A DNA stretch of 64,000 nucleotides, from the NCBI GenBank assembly GCA_037143335.1, contig JBAWZA010000014.1:23871-87870 (forward strand), in the 5' to 3' direction. The stretch is from PALSA-1296 sp037143335 (GTDB taxonomy: Bacteria > Bacteroidota > Ignavibacteria > Palsa-1295). The notes below the pieces were generated by a model. It was not told where the DNA came from, did no database searches, and worked only from the letters and a program-made list of their open reading frames with translations. Shown here in pieces: positions 42,679 to 51,387 of the stretch. Numbering within the stretch: the first letter of the stretch is position 1; the number at the start of each line of letters is the position of its first letter. Both the position numbers and the translations under genes were made by a program.

Positions 42679-43430
42679 CCGTTATGAGTCTGTTCTATGA
42701 TCCAATCATTCGTATGTTTGAGTAGTGGGATAGTCATCTTGTGTCTCCCTTTATACGTGTAGTATTGAGAAGAAATTCCCTTTGAAAGCAGATACTCATG
42801 GGCAAAAATTGATTCCGACTCAGGGAGCACTTCATCCTCGGTGCCGTGCGTTATTAGATAGCTACTCATTGTTGAGATATTATTCCACCCAAGAATCGGT
42901 CTCGGAAAAAATCCACTCATCGGTATCACCCCTCTTGGTTTCAACTTCCCTCGTAAACTTAGGATATGACACATCGCGGCACCCTGACTAAAGCCCAGGA
43001 GAAAAAGATTCGCGCTTGAAGTCTTTCTCTCATCCATAAGCTCTTGAATGAATACTGTTAATTTGTCTTCCGTTTCCCTGAAATGCTCCTCGGTAAATGA
43101 CTCGAGCGGACGAGAATAATCATAAGGCAAGAACCACTCGAATTCACCTCGTGGACATGGGTAGGGTCCCTGGATAGAGATGACATTTACGGCAGGGTCA
43201 AAGTGTCCTTGAACGGTGAAGATTGTTTCAGCTTTCGCTGCTCTGCCATGCAACATTACCAGAAGCGGCGCATTTGCACCCGCTTGAGATGGTGGACGTT
43301 CGATAAAGCGGAACGGCGTATCATTTCGTATGATAATGTCGGAACTTGGAATCACTGGCAATTCGTTAAAGGCGCTCTTAACAATTCCACTTCGGAATTT
43401 GTTAACAGCGAACCAGTTTAGCGTCTTCAC
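42675..43430 (-). CDS. Alpha/beta hydrolase (phospholipase/carboxylesterase type)
   Basis: 251 residues. Features: LLVMLHGRAAKAE (oxyanion strand), LLGFSQGAAMC (GxSxG nucleophile, about residue 145), Asp in THGTEDEVLP and His in YKGRHKMTIP: a full catalytic triad as in YpfH/acyl-protein-thioesterase-like esterases. No signal peptide. It overlaps the MBOAT gene by 4 bases and heads the esterase-MBOAT-SGNH operon. Its start lies only 14 bases from the divergent tRNA gene. Confidence 0.85.
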   Translation of the reverse strand: MKTLNWFAVNKFRSGIVKSAFNELPVIPSSDIIIRNDTPFRFIERPPSQAGANAPLLVMLHGRAAKAETIFTVQGHFDPAVNVISIQGPYPCPRGEFEWFLPYDYSRPLESFTEEHFRETEDKLTVFIQELMDERKTSSANLFLLGFSQGAAMCHILSLRGKLKPRGVIPMSGFFPRPILGWNNISTMSSYLITHGTEDEVLPESESIFAHEYLLSKGISSQYYTYKGRHKMTIPLLKHTNDWIIEQTHNG

Positions 43431-43444
43431 TGGAATCGAGAAAT

Positions 43445-43518
43445 GGCGGGGTAGCTCAGCCGGTTAGAGCGTCGGAATCATAATCCGTAGGTCGTGGGTT
43501 CGAGTCCCTCCCCCGCTA
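43445..43518 (+). tRNA. tRNA-Met (CAT anticodon), elongator type
   Basis: Cloverleaf: acceptor GGCGGGG / CCCCGCT (7 pairs with G1-U72), D stem GCTC/GAGC, anticodon stem TCGGA/TCCGT with loop ATCATAA (anticodon CAT), T stem GTGGG/CCCTC with loop TTCGAGT, discriminator A. CCA is not encoded. Absence of the three G-C pairs in the anticodon stem rules out the initiator. A tRNA-Ile with modified CAT anticodon is less likely. Two stem mismatches (T27-T43 and T50-T64) are visible. Confidence 0.9.
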
Positions 43519-43539
43519 CAATGTCTAAAGTCATCAATC

Positions 43540-43562
43540 AATGTTCGCTTGATTTGAACATT
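43540..43562 (+). promoter_or_regulatory. Inverted repeat before mpl
   Basis: AATGTTC and GAACATT are exact inverted copies with a 9-base spacer, ending 17 bases before the mpl start. It has no T tract, so an operator or attenuating hairpin is more likely than a tRNA terminator; speculative. Confidence 0.35.
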
Positions 43563-43579
43563 ACTGTTCTCCGTCCGCG

Positions 43580-44980
43580 ATGACAATTTATTTTATTGGT
43601 ATCTGTGGGACTGCGATGGGCAACGGAGCGTTGTTGCTTCGTGAGTTGGGGTATGAGGTCGTCGGTTCTGATGAAAATGTCTACCCACCGATGTCTGACC
43701 TTCTTACTGCGAGTGGAATCAAAGTATTTTCTGGCTATGACGTAGCCCATTTCAAAGTAAATCCTGAGTTTGTAGTAATCGGCAATGCCATCAGCAGAGG
43801 CAACCCAGAAGTCGAGCATGTACTCAATCAGAAAATTCCTTACACCTCACTCGCCGAGCTACTAAAGAATTTTGTCATTCAAGGGAAGGAATCCATTGTC
43901 GTCTCCGGTACTCATGGCAAGACGACAACATCGGCATTGATGGCATGGGTGTTCGAGAGCGCTGGATACGATCCAAATTTTCTTGTCGGCGGGATTCTCG
44001 AAAATTTTGGTAAAGGCTACCAAGCCAGACCTCAGAGTAAGTATGTCATCTTAGAAGGGGATGAGTACGATACGGCGTTTTTTGACAAACAATCGAAATT
44101 TCTGCACTATCAACCAACGACGTTAATTATCAATAATATCGAGTTCGATCACGCGGATATTTTTTCATCTTTAGACGAAATCAAACTTTCATTTAAGCGG
44201 ATTGTCAATCTTGTTCCACAGAATGGCATTGTAATTGCCAACGGCGAAGATTCGAATGTTCGTGCGGTCATAGAAAAATCATTCGCTCCAATCGAGACAT
44301 TTGGTATGGCTGGCGGTTGCACCTGGCAGGCGCAAAATATTTCCTATACGCAAACCACGTCACGATTTGATCTCGTTCACAATGACAAGGTCGAAGCAAC
44401 ACTTGAAGTAAATCTTTTAGGTGAGTTCAATATCCGCAATGCCATGGCGGTTACGATTGCGGCAAGGCACCACGGAATTCCGTTTTCCGAAATTAAGAAA
44501 GCCTTTCTCTCTTTCAAAAACGTGAAGCGACGTTTGGAGTTCAAAGGCGAGTTTAGTGGGGTAAAAGTTTATGACGACTTTGCGCATCATCCGACTGCTA
44601 TCCGTGAAACACTTCGTGCATTCCGTACGAAATATCCGCTCCAGCGACTCATCGCAATTTTCGAACCACGATCGAATACGACTCGACGAAATATCTTTCA
44701 GCTAGAATTAGCCGAATGCTTCGCCGATGCAAATGTGGTAATGATGTCGCAAATCGCGCGATTGAATCTGCTTGCTGAGTCGGAGCGGCTCGATCCGGAA
44801 AAAGTAATGTCCGATATTCGTGCACGCGACAAAGAAGCATTTTATCTTCCCGATGCAGAAGCCATTAGTTCAAAAGTCGCGGAGATTGCAAAGAGTGGTG
44901 ACGTTGTGATTGTGATGTCGAATGGCGGATTTGGGGGAATACATGGCTTGCTTGAAAAAAAGATAATGGCACGCGGATGA
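43580..44980 (+). CDS. mpl: UDP-N-acetylmuramate:L-Ala-gamma-D-Glu-mDap ligase
   Basis: 466 residues of the Mur ligase fold. It has the N-terminal Rossmann motif FIGICGTAMGNGALLL, the P-loop VSGTHGKTTTSAL (about 108-120), and the sequence GDEYDTAFFDKQSKFLHY then INNIEFDHADIF, which distinguishes Mpl from MurC. Mpl recycles the murein tripeptide by attaching it to UDP-MurNAc in the cytoplasm. The tripeptide should therefore contain meso-diaminopimelate. The last residues (MARG) and the stop codon are encoded by a palindromic repeat. Confidence 0.92.
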   Translation: MTIYFIGICGTAMGNGALLLRELGYEVVGSDENVYPPMSDLLTASGIKVFSGYDVAHFKVNPEFVVIGNAISRGNPEVEHVLNQKIPYTSLAELLKNFVIQGKESIVVSGTHGKTTTSALMAWVFESAGYDPNFLVGGILENFGKGYQARPQSKYVILEGDEYDTAFFDKQSKFLHYQPTTLIINNIEFDHADIFSSLDEIKLSFKRIVNLVPQNGIVIANGEDSNVRAVIEKSFAPIETFGMAGGCTWQAQNISYTQTTSRFDLVHNDKVEATLEVNLLGEFNIRNAMAVTIAARHHGIPFSEIKKAFLSFKNVKRRLEFKGEFSGVKVYDDFAHHPTAIRETLRAFRTKYPLQRLIAIFEPRSNTTRRNIFQLELAECFADANVVMMSQIARLNLLAESERLDPEKVMSDIRARDKEAFYLPDAEAISSKVAEIAKSGDVVIVMSNGGFGGIHGLLEKKIMARG

Positions 44981-45010
44981 TGCGAATCTATGCGGATATT
45001 CGCAGATCAA
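44966..45010. repeat. Repeat element between mpl and the glycosyltransferase gene
   Basis: Begins ATGGCACGCGGAT, 12 of 13 bases identical to the element at 38561, and contains a hairpin TGCGAAT (44981-44987) / ATTCGCA (44998-45004). Both convergent flanking genes end inside it, only 7 bases apart. Confidence 0.6.
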
Positions 45011-45971
45011 TGTGTTCTAATAACATTTGTGGCGTAATTTCTTTCATGCACTTGAAATGATCTTTGGGACAGGTATCAAGTCCGATTGTTGTGCACGGTC
45101 TGCAGCTTAGGTCGAGATTCTCAACAATGGTTACATTCGTATTTCGTGGCATGAATCCAAGTGCGCGAACAGTTGGACCAAAAATTGAATAGGTTTGTAT
45201 CCCGACAGCCGCCGCGACGTGCATCAGTCCCGAATCATTTGTCACGGCAAACGAACACTCGGCAATTTTTTCTGGAAGTTGGTTAAGTGAGATTTCACCA
45301 CATAAATTTACGTAGCTTTCGTTTGGAAGTTGATTCGCAATTTCCTCGACATAATCTCTTTCGGAAAGACTTCCATGAAAGTGAATTAAATATCCGGATG
45401 CGATCAGATGTTGTGAAAGCTCAGTATAATATTCAGCCGGCCACCTCTTATTCCAGTGCTTTGCGCCGGGGCAGAGTGCAACTGTTTTCTGATTTGATTT
45501 CGGAAAAACTTTGCCGAACGTTGAAGCCCCGCCAGTGTCAGTGACACCTAATCCGATTGCAGTCTCGAAATATCTTCCGATGATGTCAGGTTCATTTCCC
45601 AGTAAATTGAACTTGGACTTTACCAGTAGCCAGCGTTTAAATGATCTTTTATTAATTACGTGAATATTCTCGGGGAGTCCTCTTCGTAATTTTATTGAGC
45701 GAAAATTATTATGCAGATCGAGTACATGGTCGTATGAATTATTCTGAAGCTTGGTGGAGAGATCTTTCATTCCACCTTCAGTCTGAGTCGTATCAAGGGT
45801 GTAAATATTACTCAGCCATGAAAATTGTTCGACAATCCCCTTGAATTCTGATTTTACGACAAAATCAATACGAGCATCCGAATATTTTTCACGAATCGCC
45901 TGTACGAGCGGTGTTGTGAGGATAATATCCCCAAGTGATGAGAGACGTATGATGAGTATCGATAGAGGCAT
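44988..45971 (-). CDS. Glycosyltransferase family 9 (heptosyltransferase-like)
   Basis: 327 residues. GT9 features: ILIIRLSSLGDIILTTPL at the N-terminus, CPGAKHWNKRWPAEYY in the middle and the donor-binding VTNDSGLMHVAAAVG then SIFGPT. The C-terminal region has four Cys (LSCRPC, DTCPKDHFKC), as in many WaaF/WaaC relatives. It probably adds heptose or another sugar to the LPS core on the cytoplasmic face of the inner membrane. The C-terminal residues are encoded by a repeat element shared with the convergent mpl gene. Confidence 0.88.
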   Translation of the reverse strand: MPLSILIIRLSSLGDIILTTPLVQAIREKYSDARIDFVVKSEFKGIVEQFSWLSNIYTLDTTQTEGGMKDLSTKLQNNSYDHVLDLHNNFRSIKLRRGLPENIHVINKRSFKRWLLVKSKFNLLGNEPDIIGRYFETAIGLGVTDTGGASTFGKVFPKSNQKTVALCPGAKHWNKRWPAEYYTELSQHLIASGYLIHFHGSLSERDYVEEIANQLPNESYVNLCGEISLNQLPEKIAECSFAVTNDSGLMHVAAAVGIQTYSIFGPTVRALGFMPRNTNVTIVENLDLSCRPCTTIGLDTCPKDHFKCMKEITPQMLLEHIDLRISA

Positions 45972-46029
45972 TAGATTTTTACAATTAGCTTATCAGCACG
46001 ATAAAAATAAAATGTCTGTTTAAGCTACG

Positions 46030-47547
46030 ATGAAAAAAAATACAACATTAGGGGAGCTGAAAAGGTCAAACTATACCATCCTCCCACTCAAAGAAGAAAT
46101 TCGTAAAAATCTGATTGATAAACTCCGTAAGAAGGAGATTCTCTTTCCAGGAATTATCGGCTATGACGAAACCGTCATCCCGCAGATTGTCAACGCACTG
46201 CTGGCAAAACATGATATGATTCTGCTCGGTCTTCGCGGACAGGCAAAAACCCGTATTGCACGAAGTCTCGTTTCACTCCTCGACGAATACACCCCTGTGA
46301 TTGCTGGTAGCGAAGTGAATGACAACCCGTTTGCACCGATTTCGCACTTCGCTTCACAACTGATTCGTGATAATGGGGATGATACTCCTATTGAATGGGT
46401 ACACCGCTCCGAGCGCTACGGTGAGAAGCTTGCGACACCTGATGTAACCATCGCTGATCTCATCGGCGATATTGATCCGCTTAAGGCAGCGCACGAGCGG
46501 TTGCACTATTCGCATGAAGGCGCAATTCATTTCGGAATCATCCCGCGCACGAATCGTGGAATTTTCAACATCAATGAATTACCAGATTTGCAGCCTCGAA
46601 TTCAGGTTGGGTTGTTTAATATATTGGAGGAGCGCGATATTCAGATCAGAGGTTTCAAGGTACGCATACCACTTGACTCACTACTGATTTTTACAGCAAA
46701 CCCTGAGGACTATACAAACAGAGGCAACATTATTACGCCTCTTAAGGATAGAATCGAATCACAGATCATTACCCACTACCCACTTGATATTGAAAGCGCG
46801 ATAACGATAACTGAACAGGAAGCTTGGACACAGCGATGGGGTGAAGAGGGAATTGTCATTCCGCATTATTTCAAGGAGATCATCGAGCAAATAGCTTTTG
46901 AGGCACGCACATCAGATTTTGTTGATCAAAAATCGGGAGTTTCTGCCCGTCTTGCTATTAGTGCGATGGAGACACTCATCTCGAATGCTGAGCGGCGCTC
47001 AATTGCAAACGATGACAACATTGTCGTTCCGAGAGTAACCGATCTGGCGTTTGTCATTAGCGGAGTCACAGGAAAAGTTGAGTTAGTTTTTGAAGGTGAA
47101 GAAGAAGGCATCACGAAAGTTGCTAAGGCGCTTGTAGGGAAAGCCGTAAAAACAATTTTCAAAAAATATTTTCCTGATCCAAACGCTCGTAGCAAAAAGG
47201 GATCAAGCACGGGTGCCGAGAAAATAAAGACTGAATACGACGAAATCCTTGAATGGTTCGCAGCCGGCAACAGCCTTGAGTTGAGCGATACAATGACATC
47301 CGAGAACTATGCTAAAGAACTTGCTCGTGTGCCGCGACTAAAAGAATTCACTGCCCGTCATTTTCTATTTCCAGAGGCTGACCGGTTCTCGCTCTCAAGT
47401 GCGATGGAGTTTGTCTTGGACGGTTTGCATCAACACTCCAAACTCGCTAAAGAAGAAGAATTTGGCTCACCAAGCATTAGCTACCGTGATATGGTCGACT
47501 CGATCTTTACTGGTGGCTTTGATGAGGAGGAGGAAGAAGAACTCTGA
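46030..47547 (+). CDS. AAA+ ATPase, MoxR/magnesium-chelatase-I-like
   Basis: 505 residues. Walker A is GLRGQAKTRIAR (about 68-79, Gln in place of the usual Lys-preceding Ser/Gly), Walker B GIFNINELPD, sensor region FTANPEDYTNRGNI and arginine-finger-like LKDRIESQI. The C-terminus is acidic (EEEEEEL). Such ATPases usually act with a von Willebrand A domain protein as metal-insertion or complex-remodelling chaperones, but none is adjacent here; a PAP2 phosphatase follows after 2 bases. Its role is not known. Confidence 0.82.
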   Translation: MKKNTTLGELKRSNYTILPLKEEIRKNLIDKLRKKEILFPGIIGYDETVIPQIVNALLAKHDMILLGLRGQAKTRIARSLVSLLDEYTPVIAGSEVNDNPFAPISHFASQLIRDNGDDTPIEWVHRSERYGEKLATPDVTIADLIGDIDPLKAAHERLHYSHEGAIHFGIIPRTNRGIFNINELPDLQPRIQVGLFNILEERDIQIRGFKVRIPLDSLLIFTANPEDYTNRGNIITPLKDRIESQIITHYPLDIESAITITEQEAWTQRWGEEGIVIPHYFKEIIEQIAFEARTSDFVDQKSGVSARLAISAMETLISNAERRSIANDDNIVVPRVTDLAFVISGVTGKVELVFEGEEEGITKVAKALVGKAVKTIFKKYFPDPNARSKKGSSTGAEKIKTEYDEILEWFAAGNSLELSDTMTSENYAKELARVPRLKEFTARHFLFPEADRFSLSSAMEFVLDGLHQHSKLAKEEEFGSPSISYRDMVDSIFTGGFDEEEEEEL

Positions 47548-47549
47548 AG

Positions 47550-48092
47550 ATGATTGACTCTTTAGATATTCAATTCCTCCGGGAGATAAATCTCAATCGC
47601 CCAGTATCACTCGATGGGTTGTTTGTTTTGCTTACGGATACTGGACCAATTCTCGCAGCGTTGCTACCAATTGTCTTTATTTTACTTGGGTTCATTAGAC
47701 AAAAAAAGCAAATGTGGTCAAATGGGCTTTTGATTGGAGGGTCTTACCTGCTTTCCGTTATGATATCGAATTTACTAAAATATCTTGTGAACCGACCCCG
47801 CCCGCATATCACATATCATTTCATCCAAAAATTATCTGGTGCAGGTAGTAGCTCATTCCCATCCGGCCATACATCGGATGTATTCTCGATAGCCATGATT
47901 ATCAGTCTTCTCTATCCAAGACGTTTGGTCGTTGTTCCGATTTTCGTATGGGCAATTCTGGTAGGGTATTCTCGTATGGACTTAGGAGTTCACTATCCGA
48001 GCGATGTGGTTGGTGGCGCCTTGATAGGAGTTGTTTCAGCGGTTTTGGCTTTCAAACTTCGGAGACAATACTCGGCAAGAGTCGGAGTTTAG
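47550..48092 (+). CDS. PAP2 family phosphatase
   Basis: 180 residues with about five membrane helices. The three PAP2 phosphatase motifs are present: KYLVNRPRP, SSFPSGHTSD, and SRMDLGVHYPSDVVGG. It probably dephosphorylates a lipid phosphate such as undecaprenyl pyrophosphate or phosphatidylglycerophosphate at the inner membrane. It follows the AAA+ gene by 2 bases and precedes nuoA by 36. Confidence 0.9.
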   Translation: MIDSLDIQFLREINLNRPVSLDGLFVLLTDTGPILAALLPIVFILLGFIRQKKQMWSNGLLIGGSYLLSVMISNLLKYLVNRPRPHITYHFIQKLSGAGSSSFPSGHTSDVFSIAMIISLLYPRRLVVVPIFVWAILVGYSRMDLGVHYPSDVVGGALIGVVSAVLAFKLRRQYSARVGV

Positions 48093-48128
48093 AAAAACAG
48101 CGTGGCTGTGTTCGTATTTTTGTAACCA

Positions 48129-48485
48129 ATGATAACTAACTACATCCCACTCGCCCTCATGATGCTCGTTGCCATTATCTTTGGCGTCATCATGGCGAAC
48201 TTGTCGAAACTTGTAGGTCCGCGCAAGCCGACACGCGAAAAACTCTCGGTCTATGAATCGGGCATGGCACCAATCGGCTCGACGCGAGACAGGGTTAGCG
48301 TGAAGTACTACATCGTTGCGATGCTCTTTATTATTTTTGACATCGAAATCGTATTTCTCTATCCATGGGCTGTTACGTTTGATAAGATAGGAGCCTTTGC
48401 AATCGGAGAAATGTTTGTATTTATAGGATTACTCTTTATAGGGTACATCTACGTGGTTAAAAAAGGAGCTTTGGAATGGGATTAG
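48129..48485 (+). CDS. nuoA: NADH-quinone oxidoreductase subunit A
   Basis: 118 residues, three membrane helices. Conserved segments: KPTREKLSVYESGMAP, RVSVKYYIVAMLFIIFDIEIVFLYPWAV. NuoA is a membrane-arm subunit of complex I. Overlaps nuoB by 10 bases, and the nuoB Shine-Dalgarno sequence lies within it. Confidence 0.96.
   Translation: MITNYIPLALMMLVAIIFGVIMANLSKLVGPRKPTREKLSVYESGMAPIGSTRDRVSVKYYIVAMLFIIFDIEIVFLYPWAVTFDKIGAFAIGEMFVFIGLLFIGYIYVVKKGALEWD
48462..48468 (+). promoter_or_regulatory. Shine-Dalgarno for nuoB inside nuoA
   Basis: AAAGGAG ends 7 bases before the nuoB ATG at 48476 and fixes that start. Confidence 0.7.
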
Positions 48486-49024
48486 ATCAAGTTGAGTCAG
48501 AGGGATTTATTACGACAAGCGTTGATGCCCTCGTGAATTGGGCACGAAAGAGTGCTGTGTGGCCGATGCCACTCGGCATTTCTTGCTGCGCCATTGAGAT
48601 GATGGCATTTGCAGGTCCTCGTTATGATGTTTCTCGATTTGGCTCTGAAGTTTTCCGTTTTTCACCTCGCCAATCCGATCTATTAATTGTGGCAGGGACC
48701 GTGACATACAAAATGTCGAAGGTGGTTAGGAAGATATATGATCAGATGCCCGACCCCAAATATGTGATGGCGATGGGAGCATGCACATCGAGCGGTGGAA
48801 TTTATAGAACCTACTCAGTAGTGCAAGGTATCAACCAATTCCTTCCTGTTGATGTCTATGTCGCGGGATGTCCACCGCGTCCAGATTCAGTGCTAAAGGG
48901 ATTGATGGTTATACAAGATATTATCTCAGGAGAGAAACCTTGGGCAAGAGGTTCTATTGTTGGTTCAGAGGAGAAAATGTACGACATTGAAATTCCTGAA
49001 CACGGGGAATTGGTGACAGCCTAA
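48476..49024 (+). CDS. nuoB: NADH-quinone oxidoreductase subunit B
   Basis: 182 residues. The cysteine ligands of Fe-S cluster N2 are present: SCCAIEMM, GACTSSGG and GCPPRPD, with MPDPKYVMAMGAC typical of NuoB. This peripheral-arm subunit passes electrons to quinone. Its stop is 2 bases from the end of the convergent DUF421 gene. Confidence 0.97.
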   Translation: MGLDQVESEGFITTSVDALVNWARKSAVWPMPLGISCCAIEMMAFAGPRYDVSRFGSEVFRFSPRQSDLLIVAGTVTYKMSKVVRKIYDQMPDPKYVMAMGACTSSGGIYRTYSVVQGINQFLPVDVYVAGCPPRPDSVLKGLMVIQDIISGEKPWARGSIVGSEEKMYDIEIPEHGELVTA

Positions 49025-49026
49025 CC

Positions 49027-49512
49027 TTATTTTTCGTTTTTTATAACGCTGATGTGCCCATTTCGCTCAAGGTAGGCGCACTCAATTTCATTGTGTTCCT
49101 CAGGATGGCCTGCCAATCGTATTGCCTCGTCAAGGTCTTTGTGGCTGATCAAGGCATCTTTCATATTTTCCCAATGTACTCTTCCGTTTTTGACGAGCAG
49201 TGTTTTTTCGCCTTTGACAATTTTGCCAAACCAATCGCTATGAACACTTAGGATTGCGAAAAGTCTGTGCATAAGAACGATTACTGAACATGCTGCAAGG
49301 ATTGAGTAAAAAGGCGAGTCGCCGATGACAGCATGACTCAAGATAGCACCAAGCATGAGTATGATGATATTATCGTAGGATGATTTCATCCCGAACGTAC
49401 GAATCCCAGCGATTCGGATGAATACAAGTGCTAAGATAAAAACAAAAAAGGCGCGGACTCCCATTTGCAACGGTGTCATTGTGATTCCGGTTCCGATAAG
49501 GTCTTCGATCAT
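49027..49512 (-). CDS. DUF421 (YetF-like) membrane protein
   Basis: 161 residues from the ATG at 49512; an earlier in-frame start would read into nuoC. Three predicted N-terminal helices (VFILALVFIRIAG, IILMLGAILSHAVIG) and a soluble C-terminal domain (KTLLVKNGRVHWENMKD ... IRLAGHPEEHNEIECAYLE) match DUF421, known from YetF-like proteins. Function not established. It lies in reverse orientation within the nuoB-nuoC interval, which is unusual because nuoABCD are normally contiguous and co-directional. Confidence 0.85.
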   Translation of the reverse strand: MIEDLIGTGITMTPLQMGVRAFFVFILALVFIRIAGIRTFGMKSSYDNIIILMLGAILSHAVIGDSPFYSILAACSVIVLMHRLFAILSVHSDWFGKIVKGEKTLLVKNGRVHWENMKDALISHKDLDEAIRLAGHPEEHNEIECAYLERNGHISVIKNEK

Positions 49513-49554
49513 AATTATTCTATAGATGTGAATAGAGTTCAAACTACGATTGGT

Positions 49555-50109
49555 ATGGACACGTTTCATTTTGTAAGATTGTTTGGTATGGATAATTCTA
49601 CAAATCTCACATTCATGTTCGCATTCGACGACATAAAGCCTGTTCTGCCATCTTTTTCATTCGAGCCGATAGATATTAACGGCACAATCTGCGCTCTCAT
49701 TGATCGCTCATTGTTTCGCGAAGTTGCTGAAGTTTTGAAGGCGCGGTTTGGATTTACGCATCTCATTGATATTCTCGGCTCCGAGCGTGGCGGTCGTTCT
49801 ATGAGATTCGAGGTTACCTATAATCTTCGGAATCCAGAAACCAAGGAACGCATTTTTTTGAAGACGCGCTGTGATGAGCGCGACCCACATGTTCCCTCGG
49901 TTGTATCAGTTTGGAGTGGAGCGAACTGGAATGAGCGCGAGGCATTCGATATGTACGGCATTATTTTCGATGAGCATCCAGATATGAGAAGGATGTACAT
50001 GCCTGATGATTTTGAGTACTACCCATTACGAAAAGATTTTCCACTCATGGGAGTTGAGGGATCAATTCCATTGCCGAATGCTCAGGCACATGAACTAAGT
50101 AAAAATTAG
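49555..50109 (+). CDS. nuoC: NADH-quinone oxidoreductase subunit C
   Basis: 184 residues from the ATG at 49555; ATGs at 49588 and 49615 are also possible, as no clear Shine-Dalgarno decides. The C-terminal half shows the NuoC (30 kDa subunit) signatures: WSGANWNEREAFDMYGIIF, HPDMRRMYMPDDFEYYPLRKDFP. A peripheral-arm subunit of complex I. It precedes nuoD by 4 bases and diverges from DUF421 with a gap of 42 bases, so nuoCD need their own promoter. Confidence 0.92.
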   Translation: MDTFHFVRLFGMDNSTNLTFMFAFDDIKPVLPSFSFEPIDINGTICALIDRSLFREVAEVLKARFGFTHLIDILGSERGGRSMRFEVTYNLRNPETKERIFLKTRCDERDPHVPSVVSVWSGANWNEREAFDMYGIIFDEHPDMRRMYMPDDFEYYPLRKDFPLMGVEGSIPLPNAQAHELSKN

Positions 50110-50113
50110 TGAT

Positions 50114-51382
50114 ATGATCCAACAAGAAATTTTTGCGGCGAAAGCGGCACCGAAGCAAAAAATTATAGACGCACTTCTCTCGAAGGATACAAGCATTACC
50201 TTGAGTGAAGATTCGCTCGATAATGAGATGATTCTGAACATGGGGCCTCAGCATCCCGCGACGCATGGTGTGCTTCGTGTATTACTTAGACTCGATGGTG
50301 AGACGATAGTCAGCTCGGAGTGCGAGCTTGGGTATCTGCACCGTGGGTATGAAAAACTTGCTGAGAATATGACGTATCACGAGTTTATCCCGCATACCGA
50401 TAGACTCGACTACATTTCTCCAATTGCCAATAATGTTGCCTATTGCATGGCTGTCGAAAAACTCATGCACGTAGAGGTACCACGAAGAGCACAGATTATC
50501 AGAGTCATCTGTGCTGAGCTTGCGCGTATTTCATCTCACCTAATGGCTGCTGGTGCTATGGGTATGGATGTTGGTGCACTTACGGTGTTTGTTTGGACGA
50601 TGCGCGAGCGCGAAAAGCTCTATGATATTTACGATATTCTCACGGGCGCACGGTTCACCGTAAGCTATATGCGTATTGGTGGGATGGCACAGGACATAAC
50701 GCCTGAGTGCATCAAGATGATTAACGAATTCCTCGATGGTCTTGCTGAAGCGACCAAAGAAATTGCCGCAATGCTCCACAAGAATCGAATCTTCATTGAG
50801 CGCTGCGAAGGAATCGGAATCATGCCGCCCGATGAGGCGATTGATATAGGTTGGACTGGTCCTTGCCTTCGTGCTTCAGGTATACCGTACGACCTCAGAA
50901 GAGATCAACCCTACCTCATTTATCCAGAACTTGATTTTAATGTGATCACACGGACAGAGTGCGATGCGCTTGCCCGTTACTTTGTCAGATTTGATGAAGT
51001 AGCCGAGAGTGTGAAAATTATTCGTCAATGTCTAGCGAAGTTACAACCAGGTCCGATATTCGCTGAGGATGCAAAGGTTGTACTACCAAGAAAAGGCGAG
51101 GTTTACACTTCGATGGAAGAACTGATCAACGACTTTGTCCTCGTGAATTTCGGACAAGCGCCACCGAAAGGCGAATCCTACCATGCTATTGAAGGCTCGA
51201 AGGGCGAACTTGGCTGGTATCTTATTTCTGATGGTACAGGAATGCCGTGGCGTAGCAAAATCCGCTCCCCAAGTTTTGTAAATCTCCAGGGTCTCTCACG
51301 AATTTTGGAAGGTGCGATGATTTCAGATACCGTCGCGATCATCGGCTCGATTGACCCCATAATGGGCGAGGCGGATAAATAA
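50114..51382 (+). CDS. nuoD: NADH-quinone oxidoreductase subunit D
   Basis: 422 residues of the 49 kDa subunit. Motifs: NMGPQHPATHGVLRVLLRLDG, LGYLHRGYEKLAENMTY, TDRLDYISPIANN, and the C-terminal SFVNLQGLSRI, PIMGEADK. It shares the quinone site with NuoB. After this gene the run of nuo genes stops: the next gene is convergent sdhD, so subunits E-N must be elsewhere. Confidence 0.97.
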   Translation: MIQQEIFAAKAAPKQKIIDALLSKDTSITLSEDSLDNEMILNMGPQHPATHGVLRVLLRLDGETIVSSECELGYLHRGYEKLAENMTYHEFIPHTDRLDYISPIANNVAYCMAVEKLMHVEVPRRAQIIRVICAELARISSHLMAAGAMGMDVGALTVFVWTMREREKLYDIYDILTGARFTVSYMRIGGMAQDITPECIKMINEFLDGLAEATKEIAAMLHKNRIFIERCEGIGIMPPDEAIDIGWTGPCLRASGIPYDLRRDQPYLIYPELDFNVITRTECDALARYFVRFDEVAESVKIIRQCLAKLQPGPIFAEDAKVVLPRKGEVYTSMEELINDFVLVNFGQAPPKGESYHAIEGSKGELGWYLISDGTGMPWRSKIRSPSFVNLQGLSRILEGAMISDTVAIIGSIDPIMGEADK

Positions 51383-51387
51383 TTAGC

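Noticed and set aside
43580..44980. MurC
   Set aside because: The GDEYDTAFFDKQSKF and EFDHADIF blocks are Mpl-specific.
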